This document shows, piece after piece, positions 43,952-57,334 of a stretch of DNA of 64,000 bases (positions are counted from its first letter, which is position 1; each line of letters begins with the position of its first letter). Source of the stretch: Microvelia longipes (lineage: Eukaryota > Arthropoda > Insecta > Hemiptera > Veliidae); assembly GCA_018340805.1 (NCBI GenBank), contig JACMZG010001911.1:33490533-33554532 (forward strand). Reading direction: 5' to 3'. Under the pieces are notes generated by a model. The model had not been told where the DNA came from and did not search any database. It saw only the letters and a list, made by a program, of their open reading frames with translations. Position numbers and translations under genes: made by a program.

Positions 43952-44059
43952 TAGAATACAGAGAATACTATTCTCTGGGACACATAGTCAGTTCAGTCCA
44001 TGAGGTCCCTAATTTAAATAGTTCTAGAAAATATATTTTGGTAATTTCTAAGAAAATAG

Positions 44060-44345
44060 TTATTTACGCACCAAGAGAGTAAAGTTAATCATAACTCCCT
44101 GAGGAATGAAGTAGATTCCTGAAGTCGAAAGCAGAGGGAATCATGAATATTAAGTCTCAAGGCGAAACCAAGAGACTTATTTGTTTATTCCCAAGTTGTA
44201 GCCGAGGAAACCATATATTTATTTCCTGTGGAGAAGCCAAGGGAATTAATTACTGCTCTCGAAGTCGTGACTGCTCTTGTGGTGCGTACAAGATTTTACC
44301 TTCAAAAGGGAGAAAATCAACAAATTAATGATTTGTTGATATTAA
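44060..44345 (+). repeat. Dispersed repeat family R3, copy 2
   Basis: Begins ATAGTTATTTACGCACCAAG, passes AAGTCTCAAGGCGAAACCAA and TAGCCGAGGAAACC, and ends GCGTACAAGATTTTACCTTC. The 61-codon frame inside it is part of the repeat, not a supported gene. Confidence 0.6.
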
Positions 44346-45033
44346 TAAATAAATAATTGATTTACCTAGATATTGTTGTCAAGACACCAAGTTTTAAATT
44401 TAGTATATATATTTCCGTACCTTTCTTCAGATTTGTTAGGTAAAAAATCTAATTTGACTGCCCTAGATTCTTGCACTTTAACTTCAGAAATACTATCTAA
44501 TAGTTCATCAATGTCTACAATTTTTTCTTCCATCATTAATAAGGCTTCTCTGTATTTAATTTCTATACTACTTAAATAATATTAACAAAAGTTCACAAAA
44601 AAGTTTGTTTAAAAAACGAATTGTGAAATAAATCAAATGAACTTTAAAAAAATATGATTGTAGAGTCATGTAAGAAATAATAAATCAGTGGCACCAACTT
44701 AAATCTTCACAAAATTTAACTAAATAAAGGTTTGCTGTTCTATTTATGATGCCAACACTTATCAGCAGGGAGTTAAATTTGAACTCCCTGTAACTGCACC
44801 AGGCTGTTAAAACTTTACACTCTGAAAATCAGACTGTAAACTTTGTTTTTCTCCCGATTGGAGGTAAAATCGTTAGTTCCGGTTTAAAGAAAATATGAGG
44901 AGCGAATCACATGTTCAGGAAAATTGTAAAGAGAAATTATTATAACATTGCATATTACTCAATATTACTACACGACTTGCTAAACAATGTTGACGTTCCT
45001 TTTAAAAATAATTAAGATATATAATGGCAAGTT

Positions 45034-45068
45034 TGTGATGTTTAGCATGTAACATGCTAAACATCACA
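45034..45068. repeat. Perfect 17-bp hairpin, 1-nt centre
   Basis: TGTGATGTTTAGCATGT (45034-45050), a single A, ACATGCTAAACATCACA (45052-45068). Effectively a perfect palindrome. Confidence 0.95.
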
Positions 45069-46479
45069 CCATTCTATTTTACACTTTATACAGCACCTGT
45101 ATTAAAATTTGAATTGGCTTCTAATGTAGAATAAGTGCTTTTAGATCATGGAGTTTTCCATTTTCAAGAATTTGATACAATGATTAATAAAACCCCTAGT
45201 TTACTTTTGGAGATAAACAATTGAGTGATTGACAGGGAATAAATCCGTAACATATCCAGGAAGCAACCCTTGGAGAAGGTGTCAATAGTTAGAGAAGTTA
45301 TAATTTTATGCACAATTGTGGACATATTTATTTTGACTCACTGTGGTCACCAATATTACTCAAGTCAGTTTCAGCACCAATAGATCAAAGTCCACCTCCT
45401 CGACCAACTTTTCCTCTAACGACGGGCCACAAAGGGGCGTCACTGTAACGCATGTCAGCTAAGGGCCAATAGTGATGAACCTAGGAGTAGACGTGGCCTA
45501 CTTGAAAGGGGCCACTTATTTTATTCACTAATTATTTTAAGCAAAGATGTCCAATATTTATTTAAGAGTAATTCATATTTTTAGTAATAAGAAATGAATA
45601 AAATAGAAACAATCTGTACAACATTTTATTTATAAATAGAAAAGAAATTTTCCATAACAGCTAAACAGAGATCAGTTATAATATAATTTACAATTTTAAG
45701 AAAAATAGGAAATACAAAATATAATATTTACATAAAAGAATAAACATTAACCTTATCACAATATTATTACAAAGTCACAGCATACACATTAAATGCCAAT
45801 GTCTTAACATATTCATAAAACATTTAAAATAAAATTTATAAAATACTCAACATCAGGTACAATGAAAAATAAAGAAATAAACTAAGATAATGCAGACATA
45901 TGTGAATGATAATACAACTTAGTAGGATAAAAAAAAGTTGTTTATTATAAGGATTCAAATAAAGGTCTATCCACAAACATAGTTGTAAGCATATAATGAT
46001 AGTAAAACCGGCTTTCAACCAAATAAAGGTCATCCTCAGTACCGGTGAGAAGAAATTATTATATTTGTTAATTATTATATTATTATTTTTGTTTATTATA
46101 TTTTATTATTATTTTTTCTAGTAGTAATCTGATGTTATGATGAAATATTTTTTTAAAAGAGTTTAAAATTTTTAAGTATGCTGAAATGAAACTATGCATA
46201 CTTTTTTATTACATGAAGGTATGCACTGCAAGGCATGGGCCTCAATTTGAATTCAATTTTTGATGGTTTCCAATTTTTATTGGAAACGAAATAATTTTCT
46301 GGATAGCACAGCTAGATTTAAAGATTGATTTTTTTACCAAGTTTCAACTATTTAACATAAACACACTAGGAGCTAAAATGATAACAGATGACACACACAC
46401 ACATATAAAGACAGAAAAGGTCATAAAAATCATTTAGGAGGTCTTTAATCCTGATAATTCAGTTAAATTTCAGATTTAT
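45069..46479. other. Non-coding stretch, nothing firm
   Basis: The part at 45330-45520 is less AT-rich and might be a worn gene or element piece, but no frame is recognisable. A TTTATT (AATAAA on the minus strand) near 45625 could be a poly(A) signal for a minus-strand transcript; nothing confirms it. Confidence 0.35.
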
Positions 46480-46740
46480 AGTGCTATATCTCCAGTATAA
46501 ATGAGAAAAAATAACAAAAAGTTAGCTAATTTTAATTTTTACTCTATTACTCTGTAAGTATTATTACTGTAGGACAAAAATTGTGTTTGCAGAAAAAATC
46601 AGACACTGGGATTTCACTTTGAATCATCCTTTTCAGATATTTTTAAGACCTCCTGAGGGGTTTTTACTAAGTTGTTAACCTGTATGTGTGTGTATATTAT
46701 CATCGCAACTCCCATGTAATTGTTTAAGGCCCTATGCTCT
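46480..46740 (+). repeat. Dispersed repeat family R1, copy at 46.5 kb
   Basis: TCTCCAGTATAAATGAGAAA, AATTGTGTTTGCAGAAAAAA, CCTCCTGAGGGGTTTTTACT and TATTATCATCGCAACTCCCA follow the order seen at 19.1 and 47.7 kb. Confidence 0.6.
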
Positions 46741-46814
46741 ACCTCTCTATTGGATTGTATTCAGGAAATAATTTTGACAATTAAGAATAAGAATGCTTTG
46801 AATATGTTAAATAA

Positions 46815-47375
46815 TATATAAACCAAGTAGGGAAAAACAAATGTGATTTCTGTCAGACCTGGCATGTAATTCACATTTTGTCCACCAGAGAGTTGGCTCA
46901 AATTTTCCCAAGGACGCCGCCAATTTGTTTTACCCTAGTAAATGTAAACAAACTATTTACAGTACTCAAAATTGTTGTTTTTATTGCATTTATTTGAACA
47001 TTTTAGTATAAAAAATAGTATAAAATCTTAAATATTTGTGTAAGAAATATGTTTTGTAACATCTAATAGAGGTTTAAGTGCAAATCTTTAAATACTAGAT
47101 TTGTTTAAATTACTTCAAGCGAGCGGCTAGTTCAACTTTTTTTTTGTGTGCACTTCTTAACTTAAATCATTTTCGCCAGTGAAGTTTGTTTTTTCCCCTA
47201 AATTAACAACTTTGACCTAAAATTTTTGAATACAATGAAAGCAATCGTAATTTTAAGTTATATTTAAGGCAATACATTGTCGTATGTATGTTCTACAAAA
47301 TCTTAATAACAAATTTAGTTTACCTTTACTATAGTTTCTCTTTTCTTTAACTAAATTATTGTAACAGTTTTTTCA
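46815..47375 (+). repeat. Dispersed repeat family R2, copy 2
   Basis: Same-orientation partner of 39225-39770, with all five anchor phrases in the same order. Confidence 0.75.
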
Positions 47376-47744
47376 CAGAATTTAATACAAAATCATTAAA
47401 TTATCACGTACATATTAAAGTACGAAAACACAATAAAAAGTAAAACTCGCCTTATGTTATCAGGGTTGACAATAAAATTAATCAGCTGTCAGCTGATCAC
47501 GCATGTCTGCATTTTTTTACATAAGTTAGTATAGGAGTTTTCCTACTTGGTTTGTATATTACTTTAGACTATGCTTTGAAATATAGTCTTGATTTAATAA
47601 GCTAGCTTTATTATCTTTGTTCCTTTATAAAATTATTAAGAATGCTTTATTTAAATATAAAAAATTACAAAAATGATACATAGCACTGTATGGATAAAGC
47701 CTCTTCTCTGAGGTCAATAAAACTGTTAGGGGGAGGGTTGCGTA

Positions 47745-48080
47745 TTTTTCCTTAGTATATAGGAAAAGTATTGGGTTTGCAGAAGAAGTCCAATACCTGA
47801 ATACCACCTGAATCATACATTTCAGATGTTTTTTAAACCTCCTCAGTGGTTTTTACAAAGTTGTCTGTTTGTATGTTGTGGGTGTCAGTTATCATTGAAG
47901 CTCCCAATATATTTATGCTAGAGAGTTGAAACTAGGCAAAAATCAATCTTTTATATCTAGTTGTTATCAAATATTTTTTAATAGTGTCATTGATTGCCAT
48001 CAATGACTCGGCAAAAATACTAATCTTATTTTTCTGAAGATGAGCAAAGCGAGTCTAAAGTGTTAAGGTTGAGCTTAGCA
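47745..48080 (+). repeat. Dispersed repeat family R1, copy at 47.7 kb
   Basis: GGGTTTGCAGAAGAAGTCCA, CCTCCTCAGTGGTTTTTACA, TATTTATGCTAGAGAGTTGA and ATCAATGACTCGGCAAAAAT match the 19.1-kb copy, and a GAAGATGAGCAAAGCGAG phrase follows as in 19.8 kb. Confidence 0.65.
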
Positions 48081-48419
48081 TAGCATCAGATTTTTCTTTT
48101 GGAAATTCACTTAAAAAGTTAAAAATAACAGAATCAATCACAAGACAAAGGTTACAAGATCAATTGACACAAATATTCAAGCAGAATTTGTATTATTTGG
48201 TTAGAGTAATAACATACAGTCTAGAGTGTGTAATCAATGGAATGTATGGAATTACATCCTGGTAAAATAATAGAACTTAATAATAATAGCATTTTACACA
48301 GATACAATATAATATTGTCTCATGACGTCAGATTAATAGAATGTTAACTAGCACTTAACAAAGTATCTCCTAAATAACTTTCATTTGAGTGAAAGGCTTT
48401 CATTACAAGTAATTATTTG

Positions 48420-49480
48420 ATTTCTTTTTTAAATTGCATCTCTGGAAGTGATAATAGTCTCATGAGGAACATGGATGTAACATTTTCTAGCAAGGTAATG
48501 AGGAGATTTATTGGTGAGAGTTAATCTATGTGGAGGAAGGTTGGTTCTGTTGAAGTGCCTGGTATTGTATGAATATGATTTGTCCTGAAGACTATTGTAA
48601 TTAAGTTCAGTACAAATAAGAAGAATTTGCCTCTGTAGCCGCGGTCGTATAGTATTGTCTTCGGAACCGGAGGTCCGTGGTTCACAGCCCGGGCTATGCT
48701 CTCAGTTTCTTATGAATACGATTTGTTTTAAAAAGATTTCGCCATCTTTAGCTTTACTTTGAGCATAGTAGATGTGACCCACCCAAAGTGGTTCCCGCAA
48801 GGTGAATACTCTGAAGGACCGAAAGGCCCTAAAACGGGCATTATTATTATATTATATTATATTATTATAAATTAGAAGATTATAAATAAAAAGTGATGGC
48901 AGAGTAAGTATTTGTAAATCTCTAAAACTATTTTTGCAAGTTATTGTTGACTGATTTTTGCTATTATTCTGATTACCTTGTTTTGGAGTAGATAAATTTC
49001 TTCAGCTTTTACAGCTCCACCCCACAATCTAATTCAGTATGCAACACAAGAGTGTAAATAAGCTAAATAGATCATACGAAGGACTTCTTTAGTGACTTTA
49101 TCTTTGAGACTTCTTATCATGTACATCACAGAGGATAAAGTTTTGGACAGGTTGTCAATATGTTGATTGTCAACATACATGTGATACCCAGTATGTTGAT
49201 TGAGCTATCATTTTGCTTCTCTCAAAGAGTGAATACCAAGTGCTGTGTTTTATCCTCACTTAAGGTCAGTCTATTGGCTAAGAACCATTCCTTTGATGTT
49301 TTGATCAATAACTTCATACTGTCATTCAGGAGTAAATTGTTAGGGGCTTTGATTAGAAATGTGGAGTCATCCGCGTAGAGCAAACACAGGCAGATGAATG
49401 CAAGTAAGTCATTGATGAAGAGTAGGAAAAGAATGGGTCCCAGAACTGAACCTTGTGGTACACCGTACTTAACTTTTTAT
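48420..49480 (-). pseudogene. Jockey-like reverse transcriptase relic, split by a SINE
   Basis: The minus strand carries, from 49480 downward, YGVPQGSVLGPILFLLFIND, the catalytic YADD in LLYADDSTFLIK, and LANRLTLSEDKTQHLVFTL. Further frames give NLSKTLSSVMYMIRSLKDKV and LHSCVAY. A C-terminal part below 48620 reads YNTRHFNRTNLPPHRLTLT and SPHYLARKCY. It has many frameshifts and is dead. The SINE at 48628-48868 lies inside it, so the SINE arrived later. Confidence 0.82.
48628..48868 (+). mobile_element. tRNA-derived SINE, copy 2
   Basis: TGCCTCTGTAGCCGCGGTCG head, a B-box-like GTGGTTCACAGCCCGGGC, the TAAAACGGGCATTATTATTA tail. Flanks AAATAAGAAGA (left) and AAATTAGAAGA (right) are a probable 11-bp target-site duplication with one difference. 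Inserted into the RT relic. Better B-box than copy 1. Confidence 0.85.
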
Positions 49481-52400
49481 CTGTTGGAGAAATTTAAAAA
49501 AACTAATGTTACAAATAACAAAACTAAGTTTACAAATGTTTTACCTTAAAGGAATGAGGCATCAGTGTCAAAATCAAATGACAAAAGGTATCAAATGACA
49601 AAATCTTTACACAGGCAGCATTTTCCCAAGATAACAGCAAAATGCTTGAATTTTATGATTATTATGATGATTAGAGTTTTTTACCTTTATTTGACAATTA
49701 GAACTAGGCCTGTAACTAAATACAGTTCACATTTTCCTTATTTGCCAATACAGAACTTGACTAAAACACATTTTCCCTTATACTTTAAAAATTAAAATTT
49801 TGGGTTGAAACTAAAGCTGCTTCTAAGCAAAGAAACAAGCCTTTTGTAGACATATTAATGTAATTCCAAACCATTAAGACATGTGACCACTGGCAAAAAT
49901 AAATTATTGTATTAAGGTCTGAGTTCACTTTTTCATGAATTGCTTATTTACTTCATGCCATGTATGTTTTGCGATGAAAGCCTCTAGACTTTAAGCACTA
50001 AGCATTTGTTAAATTCCTATTGATAACTTCAAAATCTGCTCTAGCAACATAATTTTAAAAGTAGATAAAAAGTAACACTGCCAGCAGTGTCTATAACAGG
50101 AAAAGAAAATGATACATAAATAAAATATTGAAATGAATGTTGGATGTATGTAAAACTGCAGTGCAAGTTTTATTTATTTAATTTAAGCTTAATTTATTAA
50201 ATTATTTTTTATACTTATAGTCCAGTAAAACTAAAAAGTATGTCGTACAAAAGAAAAATATTGACAAATTTAATTTTCTTCCAAGTGCCGAAATAAGTCT
50301 TAAAAAATTGTTGGAAATGATCAAAATGGACAAAACAAGTAACTGATTTTTTATCAAAATCGTGTGTCTACTTTCCCTAATACTTTACAAAGTAGTCATT
50401 CTAAGGAAAACTTGTAGAACAATCATTATAGAACACTTAAAACATTTTGTATACTTTTGCCAACAAAGAACTTGAATAAATACACTTGAGAGATTCCATT
50501 GACCAAGATAATTTACATTGAAATTGTTACTTTTAAAAAGAAAGTCAAAATAAATAGATGTTGGCTAGACTTTTGACTTATAGCTTTAAAGAGGTTGGTT
50601 TTAAAATACAAGAACACTTTAATTTAACACTAAATTAACTCTGATATTACTTTTTTGTTTTATCAAACAATAACTTTGTTAGCCAAACATGTCACAAAAA
50701 TAATTAGAAAACAAAAATCATCTTTTGGTCAAAAAACATTTTTAGGACCTTTTTGTACTTACTAAACTACTTTCTCTTAAATTTAACCAAATTAACATAG
50801 TATTCAACATTACACATGTATTTTACACTATGTACATGAATATAATTTTAAAAAAGTATTTACAAGTCAACAGAACATGTAGTTAACATACATCCATCCT
50901 CTTTTTAGAACATTTATAAAAATAAAGGCCAACATATTCATGATAGTATGATTCAGGGCATTACAAACATATAAAATAGAATCAATGATTATGTATTACT
51001 TGAAAGTGAAATTAGGCCATCAAGAACTACTAATATTTTCATTTTTAGAAAGATATGTAAAGCATTGTTTTTTCTTCCCACAAAGCGTTTCCTATCAAAA
51101 TGGAAAATGAGTTGCTTAGCTGATTTTTTGTTGACTACAAAATAAATAAGTTTAATTATTAAAGGGCATTTTTTTACTTTAATGTACATGGAAAAAGTAT
51201 TGTCTTCACTCCAAAAACCCAAAACTAATATTTCATCAAATCATGCATCTCATTTTTTATTAAACAGCTTCATTGACTAATTTTTATTAACAGCTGAAAA
51301 TATAAAAGGGTTTTTCAAATTAAAGAAGCAGAGGGTTTGTTTCCATTTTAAATGATTTGTAAGAAGAAAAAGAAATAGATTTATTACAGTTTTTGACATT
51401 TTTAAAGAAAAGTTCAAATTCAATCAAATTAAATTTATATGTCATTTTTATTTAGTAATATAAATTAGTATTTAAATTATATTTTATCTTACAAAAATTA
51501 CATTAATTAAGAAATCAAAATTAAAGACAAAATACTTAGATTAAGGGATGTATAGTATAATTTGATATGTTTAGAGGTGACCCAAAGCCGCAAACTTTTA
51601 GGCTTTTACTCAATTCATTATCTATAATTTTTATTAATTTGCAGGAGGTGGATTAGTTATCCAGTTTTTTCACTTATTTCCAATAAGAATCTCATTCTAC
51701 TGTTTTGCTATGTAGATTGCTGTACAGAACTTATATAGATACTATAAAACAGGTCAAAGCCTAATCGACAGTTGAAGTTTGTATTATGTTAAAAATTTTA
51801 ACGGCAATAAAATTAAAAGACTAAAAACTCATTCAAAAATTTTTAAATCAAATAATATTTATAAACATTGTCCAAATTATTGAATTTAAACTATTCTTCA
51901 AATTAAAAATACATGTATATTCTCTTCACATCAAATTAATGACTATTAAAACTATTTTACATTATATACAACTTACATATTAATTAAAAGGAAACAGATA
52001 TTGCATTTTTACAACATAATTCATTCATTTTGGTCAATCTTAGTACACAACAAGTAAATAAAAATAGCAGTAACTTCATAATGCATACATTTATGAACCA
52101 TAGCACCACTTATATCCGACTTTTAACAAGACCTGATCATGGCTAGCAAATCTTGATCAAGGAGGATATCAGAAAGATAAAAAAATAACTCTTTCAGGTA
52201 AAATAACGGTAATTTGTATGTAAATATTGATGTCTCTGTAGACCAGGGTTTGTTTTTAAAACACTTTGCATAAGCCAGTAGTTTAAAGGTGGACTTTGAA
52301 CACTGTTAAACTGAGCTTTTCGCCAAATTTTGTTACCTCTGGGGATTAAAATAAAGCTCTGTGATGTCACAAGGTAAAATAAGACAAAATAAAACCTAAT

Positions 52401-52630
52401 AAGCCAATAAGCTCAATATTACAAACTCAATTTAGACATTTAATTTCTAAATTTGATATACATTGTAGACAGGTATTCCGAGGTCAGATATGAAAATTCT
52501 ACAGTATTTTTTTCATAATTATATTCATAATTTGAATACACAATATGAAATAATTATTTCTATATTATAGTATTTGATTAACATTTTTTACTGGTAGAGT
52601 CTAATTAAAATAAAAACTTCTAAAAAACAA
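49481..52630. other. AT-rich stretch downstream of ELK, no gene seen
   Basis: No coding frame or element is recognised. It lies beyond the ELK stop on the minus strand, so part of it may be 3' UTR or downstream flank. Many TTTATT sites (minus AATAAA) exist, so no poly(A) site can be chosen. Confidence 0.4.
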
Positions 52631-52631
<1 letters not shown>

Positions 52632-52726
<95 letters not shown>

Positions 52727-52735
52727 TATATAATA
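52632..52735. repeat. (TG)n(TA)n microsatellite
   Basis: A short TG run followed by about 85 bp of TA dinucleotides. Confidence 0.97.
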
Positions 52736-53289
52736 TTTAAAAGGCCTTGTAAGATGCTATTCATAATATAAAGCTAGTTTCATGATTTTGATTCTTAAAT
52801 TCAGCATTTTCAATTTTTTGGAGTTTTCAATGGAAATAAACATTTATTTGATTATTGTAAATAATTATGTTGTATATTCAATAGGAATGGAGGTCATGTT
52901 AAATCAAAAATATTCTCTACAATCCTGAGCTATACCAACATGGCCATGAGTACAACAAAGATTTAACTATAGGTCAAACATGTATAATGAAGAAAGGAAG
53001 AACAGCTCCAGAACAGATGTAACATATGATTTACAGAAAACAGATGTAATACACACATAAAAGTAGTAAAAAAACAAAAAATAAGAAAATAAAATTTAAA
53101 TTTATGATAATTGTATTGTTTTATTTTACTACAACATTTACAATTAATATTGGCATATCACTTAATGACAAATAGCAAACAAGTAATTTGTTAATCAAAC
53201 ATACAAATTAAATTGTTGAAAAGTTAATAATCATAAAATCATATGAATGATAAAAATATGAATAAAAAAATATAATAAGATACGTTCAA

Positions 53290-53445
53290 ATCATTTGATA
53301 CTACTGAATTTTGCAAAAACGTGTATAATTAACACAGTATAATTGTGCCGAATATATCTGTGATGGAACAGTTCCCAGATGTAGCATTGAGCATTTTGCT
53401 TGTTACGTTCCTAGGTGTTTCTTGCAACTTTATATAGAGTCAAAA
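53290..53445. mobile_element. Deleted derivative of the hammerhead-repeat family (copy F)
   Basis: Left part is minus-oriented (ATCATTTGATACTACTGAAT to AGTATAATTGTG) and right part is plus-oriented (GATGGAACAGTTCCCAGATG to CCTAGGTGTTTCTTGCAA). Both hammerhead cores are gone. The minus-then-plus order matches the 13.7-kb and 62-kb loci. Lies just past the ELK stop codon, possibly within its 3' UTR. Confidence 0.75.
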
Positions 53446-53810
53446 ATATGCATCTTTAGGATTAATAAATGTTTCAGGCCATAAAGAAATTAAAATGCTT
53501 TAAAAAGAATTTGAGTTTACAAAACAAGTAAAGAACATTAAATAAAGGTACTAACATAGATTTAACAAAATTTATAGGTATTATTTTTTTAAACTTAATA
53601 TCTATATAAGAAACATGAGTAACAAAATTAACAGAAGTTTAGACAGACTAGTAACATTTTTTAATCAGAGATATGTAAAAATAAAAATTATCCTTTTACA
53701 TAATGAGGAGTAATGACAATGCAGAAATTCTAACTTATTGATTCTAAAAGCCTATAAATGAAATTTACAATTATTTACAAAGTATGGACAGATAAGAGTT
53801 AAATTTAAAT

Positions 53811-54099
53811 TCAGCTAAACGGTGGATTAAATGGTAAAGAAGGGGACGTAGGAAATACTTTAGGATTTGCCCTGTTGGGGTTCTCTAGAGAAGATGCTGA
53901 GTGGGAAGAATTTAGATGCCCTGAATTGTTTAGAGGACATATGAGTGTATCACCATCACCATCACCTGGTAGGGTATCACCAGATATGTGTGGAGAGTAA
54001 TCACCAGAAGAAGTTGTTGTTGAATTAAAACGTTGAAACGGTGGACTTCCTTCTTTCAGCCAACCTAACACTTTTTCTCTGTTCTCCCAAACATATAAC
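53811..54099 (-). CDS. Elk: ELK-type potassium channel, last coding exon
   Basis: On the minus strand the intron ends TATTTGTAG and the exon starts at 54099 with the third base of an Arg codon shared with the previous exon. It encodes 95 more residues, beginning LYVWENREKVLGWLKEG and then a Ser/Pro/Asn/Gly-rich tail that ends in FNPPFS and the stop at 53811-53813. The tail has no known fold and is typical of poorly conserved channel C-termini. Phase agrees with the upstream exon. The 3' UTR must extend to lower coordinates; its end is not defined. Confidence 0.75.
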
Positions 54100-55746
54100 C
54101 TACAAATATTTTACAAGTTAAATTATTAACATAAGAAAAATGTCATTATTATACAAATAATAACACAACATCAATCAATGAGCATTGGTGAAATTAATAT
54201 TCAATATCAACAATAGAAAATGTTATCGTGTTATCTTTTAAAAACAAATTTAAAAAATTATTTTATTTTATTAATTTTATTTTATTTTATTTTAGCATTA
54301 CCGCTTTTTGAAGATGGCGTAACATAAAATACTAATAAAAATAAACATAAATTTATAAAATTGCTAAAATTGTAAAAAAAATATGATGTTATCATGTAAT
54401 TACTAAATAAATAAATTATTTAATTATTTCAGTTTAAATAAATTAAAGATTACTTATAATTTTTATACATAATAAATTTCTACATTATTATACTTTTTAG
54501 CAATTTTCTAAATGAAAAATGAGCTAGTGAGGTTGTTTGGTACATATTATAGATTGTTAGATTATTTTATTTTTAAATATTAAAAAATGATAAATATCTT
54601 TTTGGAAATAATAATAGAATATTATGCTACCAGACTGAGAAATAAATATTTTTTTCTCAAAGCCACTGTATTTAGTGGCCAGCGGAGCGAAACAGTAGAA
54701 GGCATGTAACATGTGTTATTTATTCTAACAATAATGAAAAAATAACATTGACCAAAAAAACTTAAATAATTTAACAATTAGTAAAAATTGGTTTCATTAT
54801 TTCTATTAACTAAAAATTAATTTAATTCAAATCTCAGAAATAGTATAGTATAAAGAGCCGAGGTAAAACAGTCATTCCCAGTCGTGGAGCATATGCTATG
54901 TTTTTCGGGCATAGTAATAATAAACTATTTAGAAGAAAAAATATAATAAAATTTGCCAGTACATTTCTTTCAATCACCTCATAGGCCAAAAGTTTCAATA
55001 TTGGGGGCGTATCTTAAACGTTTGAATCACTATCTATGATTATTAAACACTTGATAATAATTAATAACTGACTCTCCGAAACTAACAAATTTTCATTAAC
55101 AAAAAGTTCGATTATTTATTTGATAAACAAAAAAAAGTAAGGAATGTAATATTATAACCTTGTAATAAACTACTAGCACCCACCTAGTGGCATTTGAGGA
55201 ACTTTACCAGCGACATTAAAAAAACTCTTTTACTGTTGCCAACAGTAAAAAACTGTCACAGACAGTAAAAATGCATTTCACCTACTTTTATGAGGATGTA
55301 AAGTGCCTACTTTACAGCTGCCCAAAAAAAGTATATAATTCAATTTATTATTTAACATGACAAAATTATGTTATTTCCTTTATAGGAAATGTAAACAAAA
55401 TATTGGCGTCATGATGTGATAGTGGTAAGAAAATATCTTATGGATCAAGTAGAACACGTGTGTGATATTACTATAGTAGTAAATGTAAAACAAGCTTCAA
55501 AACTCTCCTTAAAACTAACATGATCTCATAATTTTTAGAAATAAGTGATTTGAAATTTAACTAAAACCAAGTAGAGCAGTGGTTTTTTTATTTTCTTCAT
55601 TTGAGACCTCCCCTTGGAGGGTAAATGTTGAGGTACACACGTGGAGGGTACACTCCACTATGTTGTTACCTCAGATAAAGATAAACACTGATGTAGAGTG
55701 AAATAACTTGTACCAGTGTTGTAAATGTATTTTATAATAATGTTAC
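54100..55746 (-). other. ELK intron 4
   Basis: GT-AG intron, starting GTAACATT after 55747 and ending TTTGTAG. AT-rich, no recognised element. A CAGTAAAAA phrase repeats three times near 55230-55270. Confidence 0.65.
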
Positions 55747-55997
55747 CTCAAAAAGTTATGATCTGTAGACTCAGTTTGTGTATGCTGGTGTAAATGAGAC
55801 TGAGGTGATGTTGATGAAAAAGTGCTGAATATTTCAGGAGGATGAGATGAGCACCTCATGAGAGCCTGGTGGTTATGGTGCATAGGATGAGCAGGAAGGT
55901 TAGGATTAGACCTGGCTGGCGGGTAGGGATATGCTATGGCAGCTGCTGTAGTAGTGGTGGCAGCTAGTTCTTGCAGCGCTTGAATAGCATTCCTCAC
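55747..55997 (-). CDS. Elk: ELK-type potassium channel, coding exon 4 of those in window
   Basis: Minus-strand exon of 251 nt starting at phase 0 after an AG at 55998 (weak pyrimidine tract) and ending NFL plus two bases before GTAACA. Reads VRNAIQALQELAATTTTAAA and then a His/Pro/Ser-rich linker (HPMHHNHQALMR, SPQSHLHQHTQTESTDHNFL). VRNAIQALQEL continues the predicted coiled coil begun in the previous exon, which in related EAG-family channels helps subunit contact. The linker has low-complexity runs. Confidence 0.78.
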
Positions 55998-56574
55998 CTT
56001 CAAGTGAATGTATTAAATTAATTAATTAATATAATATATTTTTTATCATAAATATTTTTATATCGAGGATTAAGGGTAAATCTGATACACCGTTTGCTTT
56101 CCTTGAGCAAAATGTTGTGGTGAAACCAACTTAGTTTTTTTAAGGAATTGAAAAGACACCAAGAGACACCTTAGCCAATAAGGTTCAAGTCAGAATAATG
56201 CAAGTTAAAAATCAAATATATTCAAGGGTTCAAAGTTATTAAAGAATAATTAAGCCTCTCTTTTGAACCACTCTTCCCTGATTCCTTTCAGTTCCTGGGT
56301 TTGGTTTCATTACATCAGTTTGTTGGATAAAACCACATAAAACCAAGGCATTAAAAAAAGAGGATCAATTCTTGAAGGTGGTCAAGGTGCAAACTAAAAC
56401 TTAAAATTCTTACCACTATTCAATAAACTACCCACAACTTTAAACTCTATTTGATATTTTACATTTATTTTGTAAAATGCTTAAAATAAAAACTTGAATG
56501 TAGCAATTCAAGTACAAAGTAGAGAATTTTTTAATTATTAGCAGTTTAATTACTCAAAACTGTAGGTGTATTAC
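55998..56574 (-). other. ELK intron 3
   Basis: GT-AG intron of 577 bp starting GTAATACACC. AT-rich, nothing recognised inside. Confidence 0.7.
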
Positions 56575-56677
56575 CTCGTGAGACAGAGTAGCAACATGAT
56601 GATGGAGAGATGTAACCTGAGTATCCAGCGCTTCTCTGTCTACGTCATTGTTAACTCCTCCGCGGACAACTTTACCC
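56575..56677 (-). CDS. Elk: ELK-type potassium channel, coding exon 3 of those in window
   Basis: Minus-strand exon of 103 nt bounded by TTCACAG and GTAATA. The single leading G completes a Lys codon from the previous exon; the exon then reads GKVVRGGVNNDVDREALDTQ and VTSLHHHVATLSHE and ends at phase 0. The regularly spaced L/V/I residues (LDTQVTSLHHHVATLSHEV) form a heptad-like pattern that runs on into the next exon. Length and phase fit exactly, the strongest sign that this is a real gene. Confidence 0.8.
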
Positions 56678-57334
56678 CTGTGAATTAAATCAGATTTAGA
56701 TAAGAAACACATCTTACCCAAAAATCTTATTCAGAATAGATTCAATCAAAATTTTAATAAGAGTACTAATATATACTAATAATAATACTAATTCTAATAA
56801 GTTTATTATCTACAAGAAAAAAATAACAACTACATTTATCTGGCATGACTCAAACATGAACCACTAAGTTATATAATAGAATACAACTATAGCCCAACTT
56901 TTAATCATATATTTAAAACCCTTCCAATATTTAAGCTATCAATTGGACATACATTGGTTAATTGAATTCTTATTTTAAATATTAGTAGATTAGTTTCATT
57001 TTATATTTATGTTAATAAACCAATTGGCATTTTAAATTTTATATCCTAACTTTGAAGAGTAATTGTTTTTATTTTGAGTATAGATTTTTTTCTTTCTTCA
57101 ATACCTTTGTAGACAATGATTTCACTTTCTTCATTAATCAGTACTAATAAAGTTTATAAATTAAACAGCAGTAGAGTCATTCATCATAGGTGATGAAGAG
57201 AAGAATCTGTTCAAAACAAATTAATTTATTTGCAGTGCATTTTTAACCAATTATGTGGGCTACATTAGTGAAATAAATAATAAATAAATATTTTATTCCT
57301 CTAAAAATAATTACAAACAATGTTTACATGTGTA

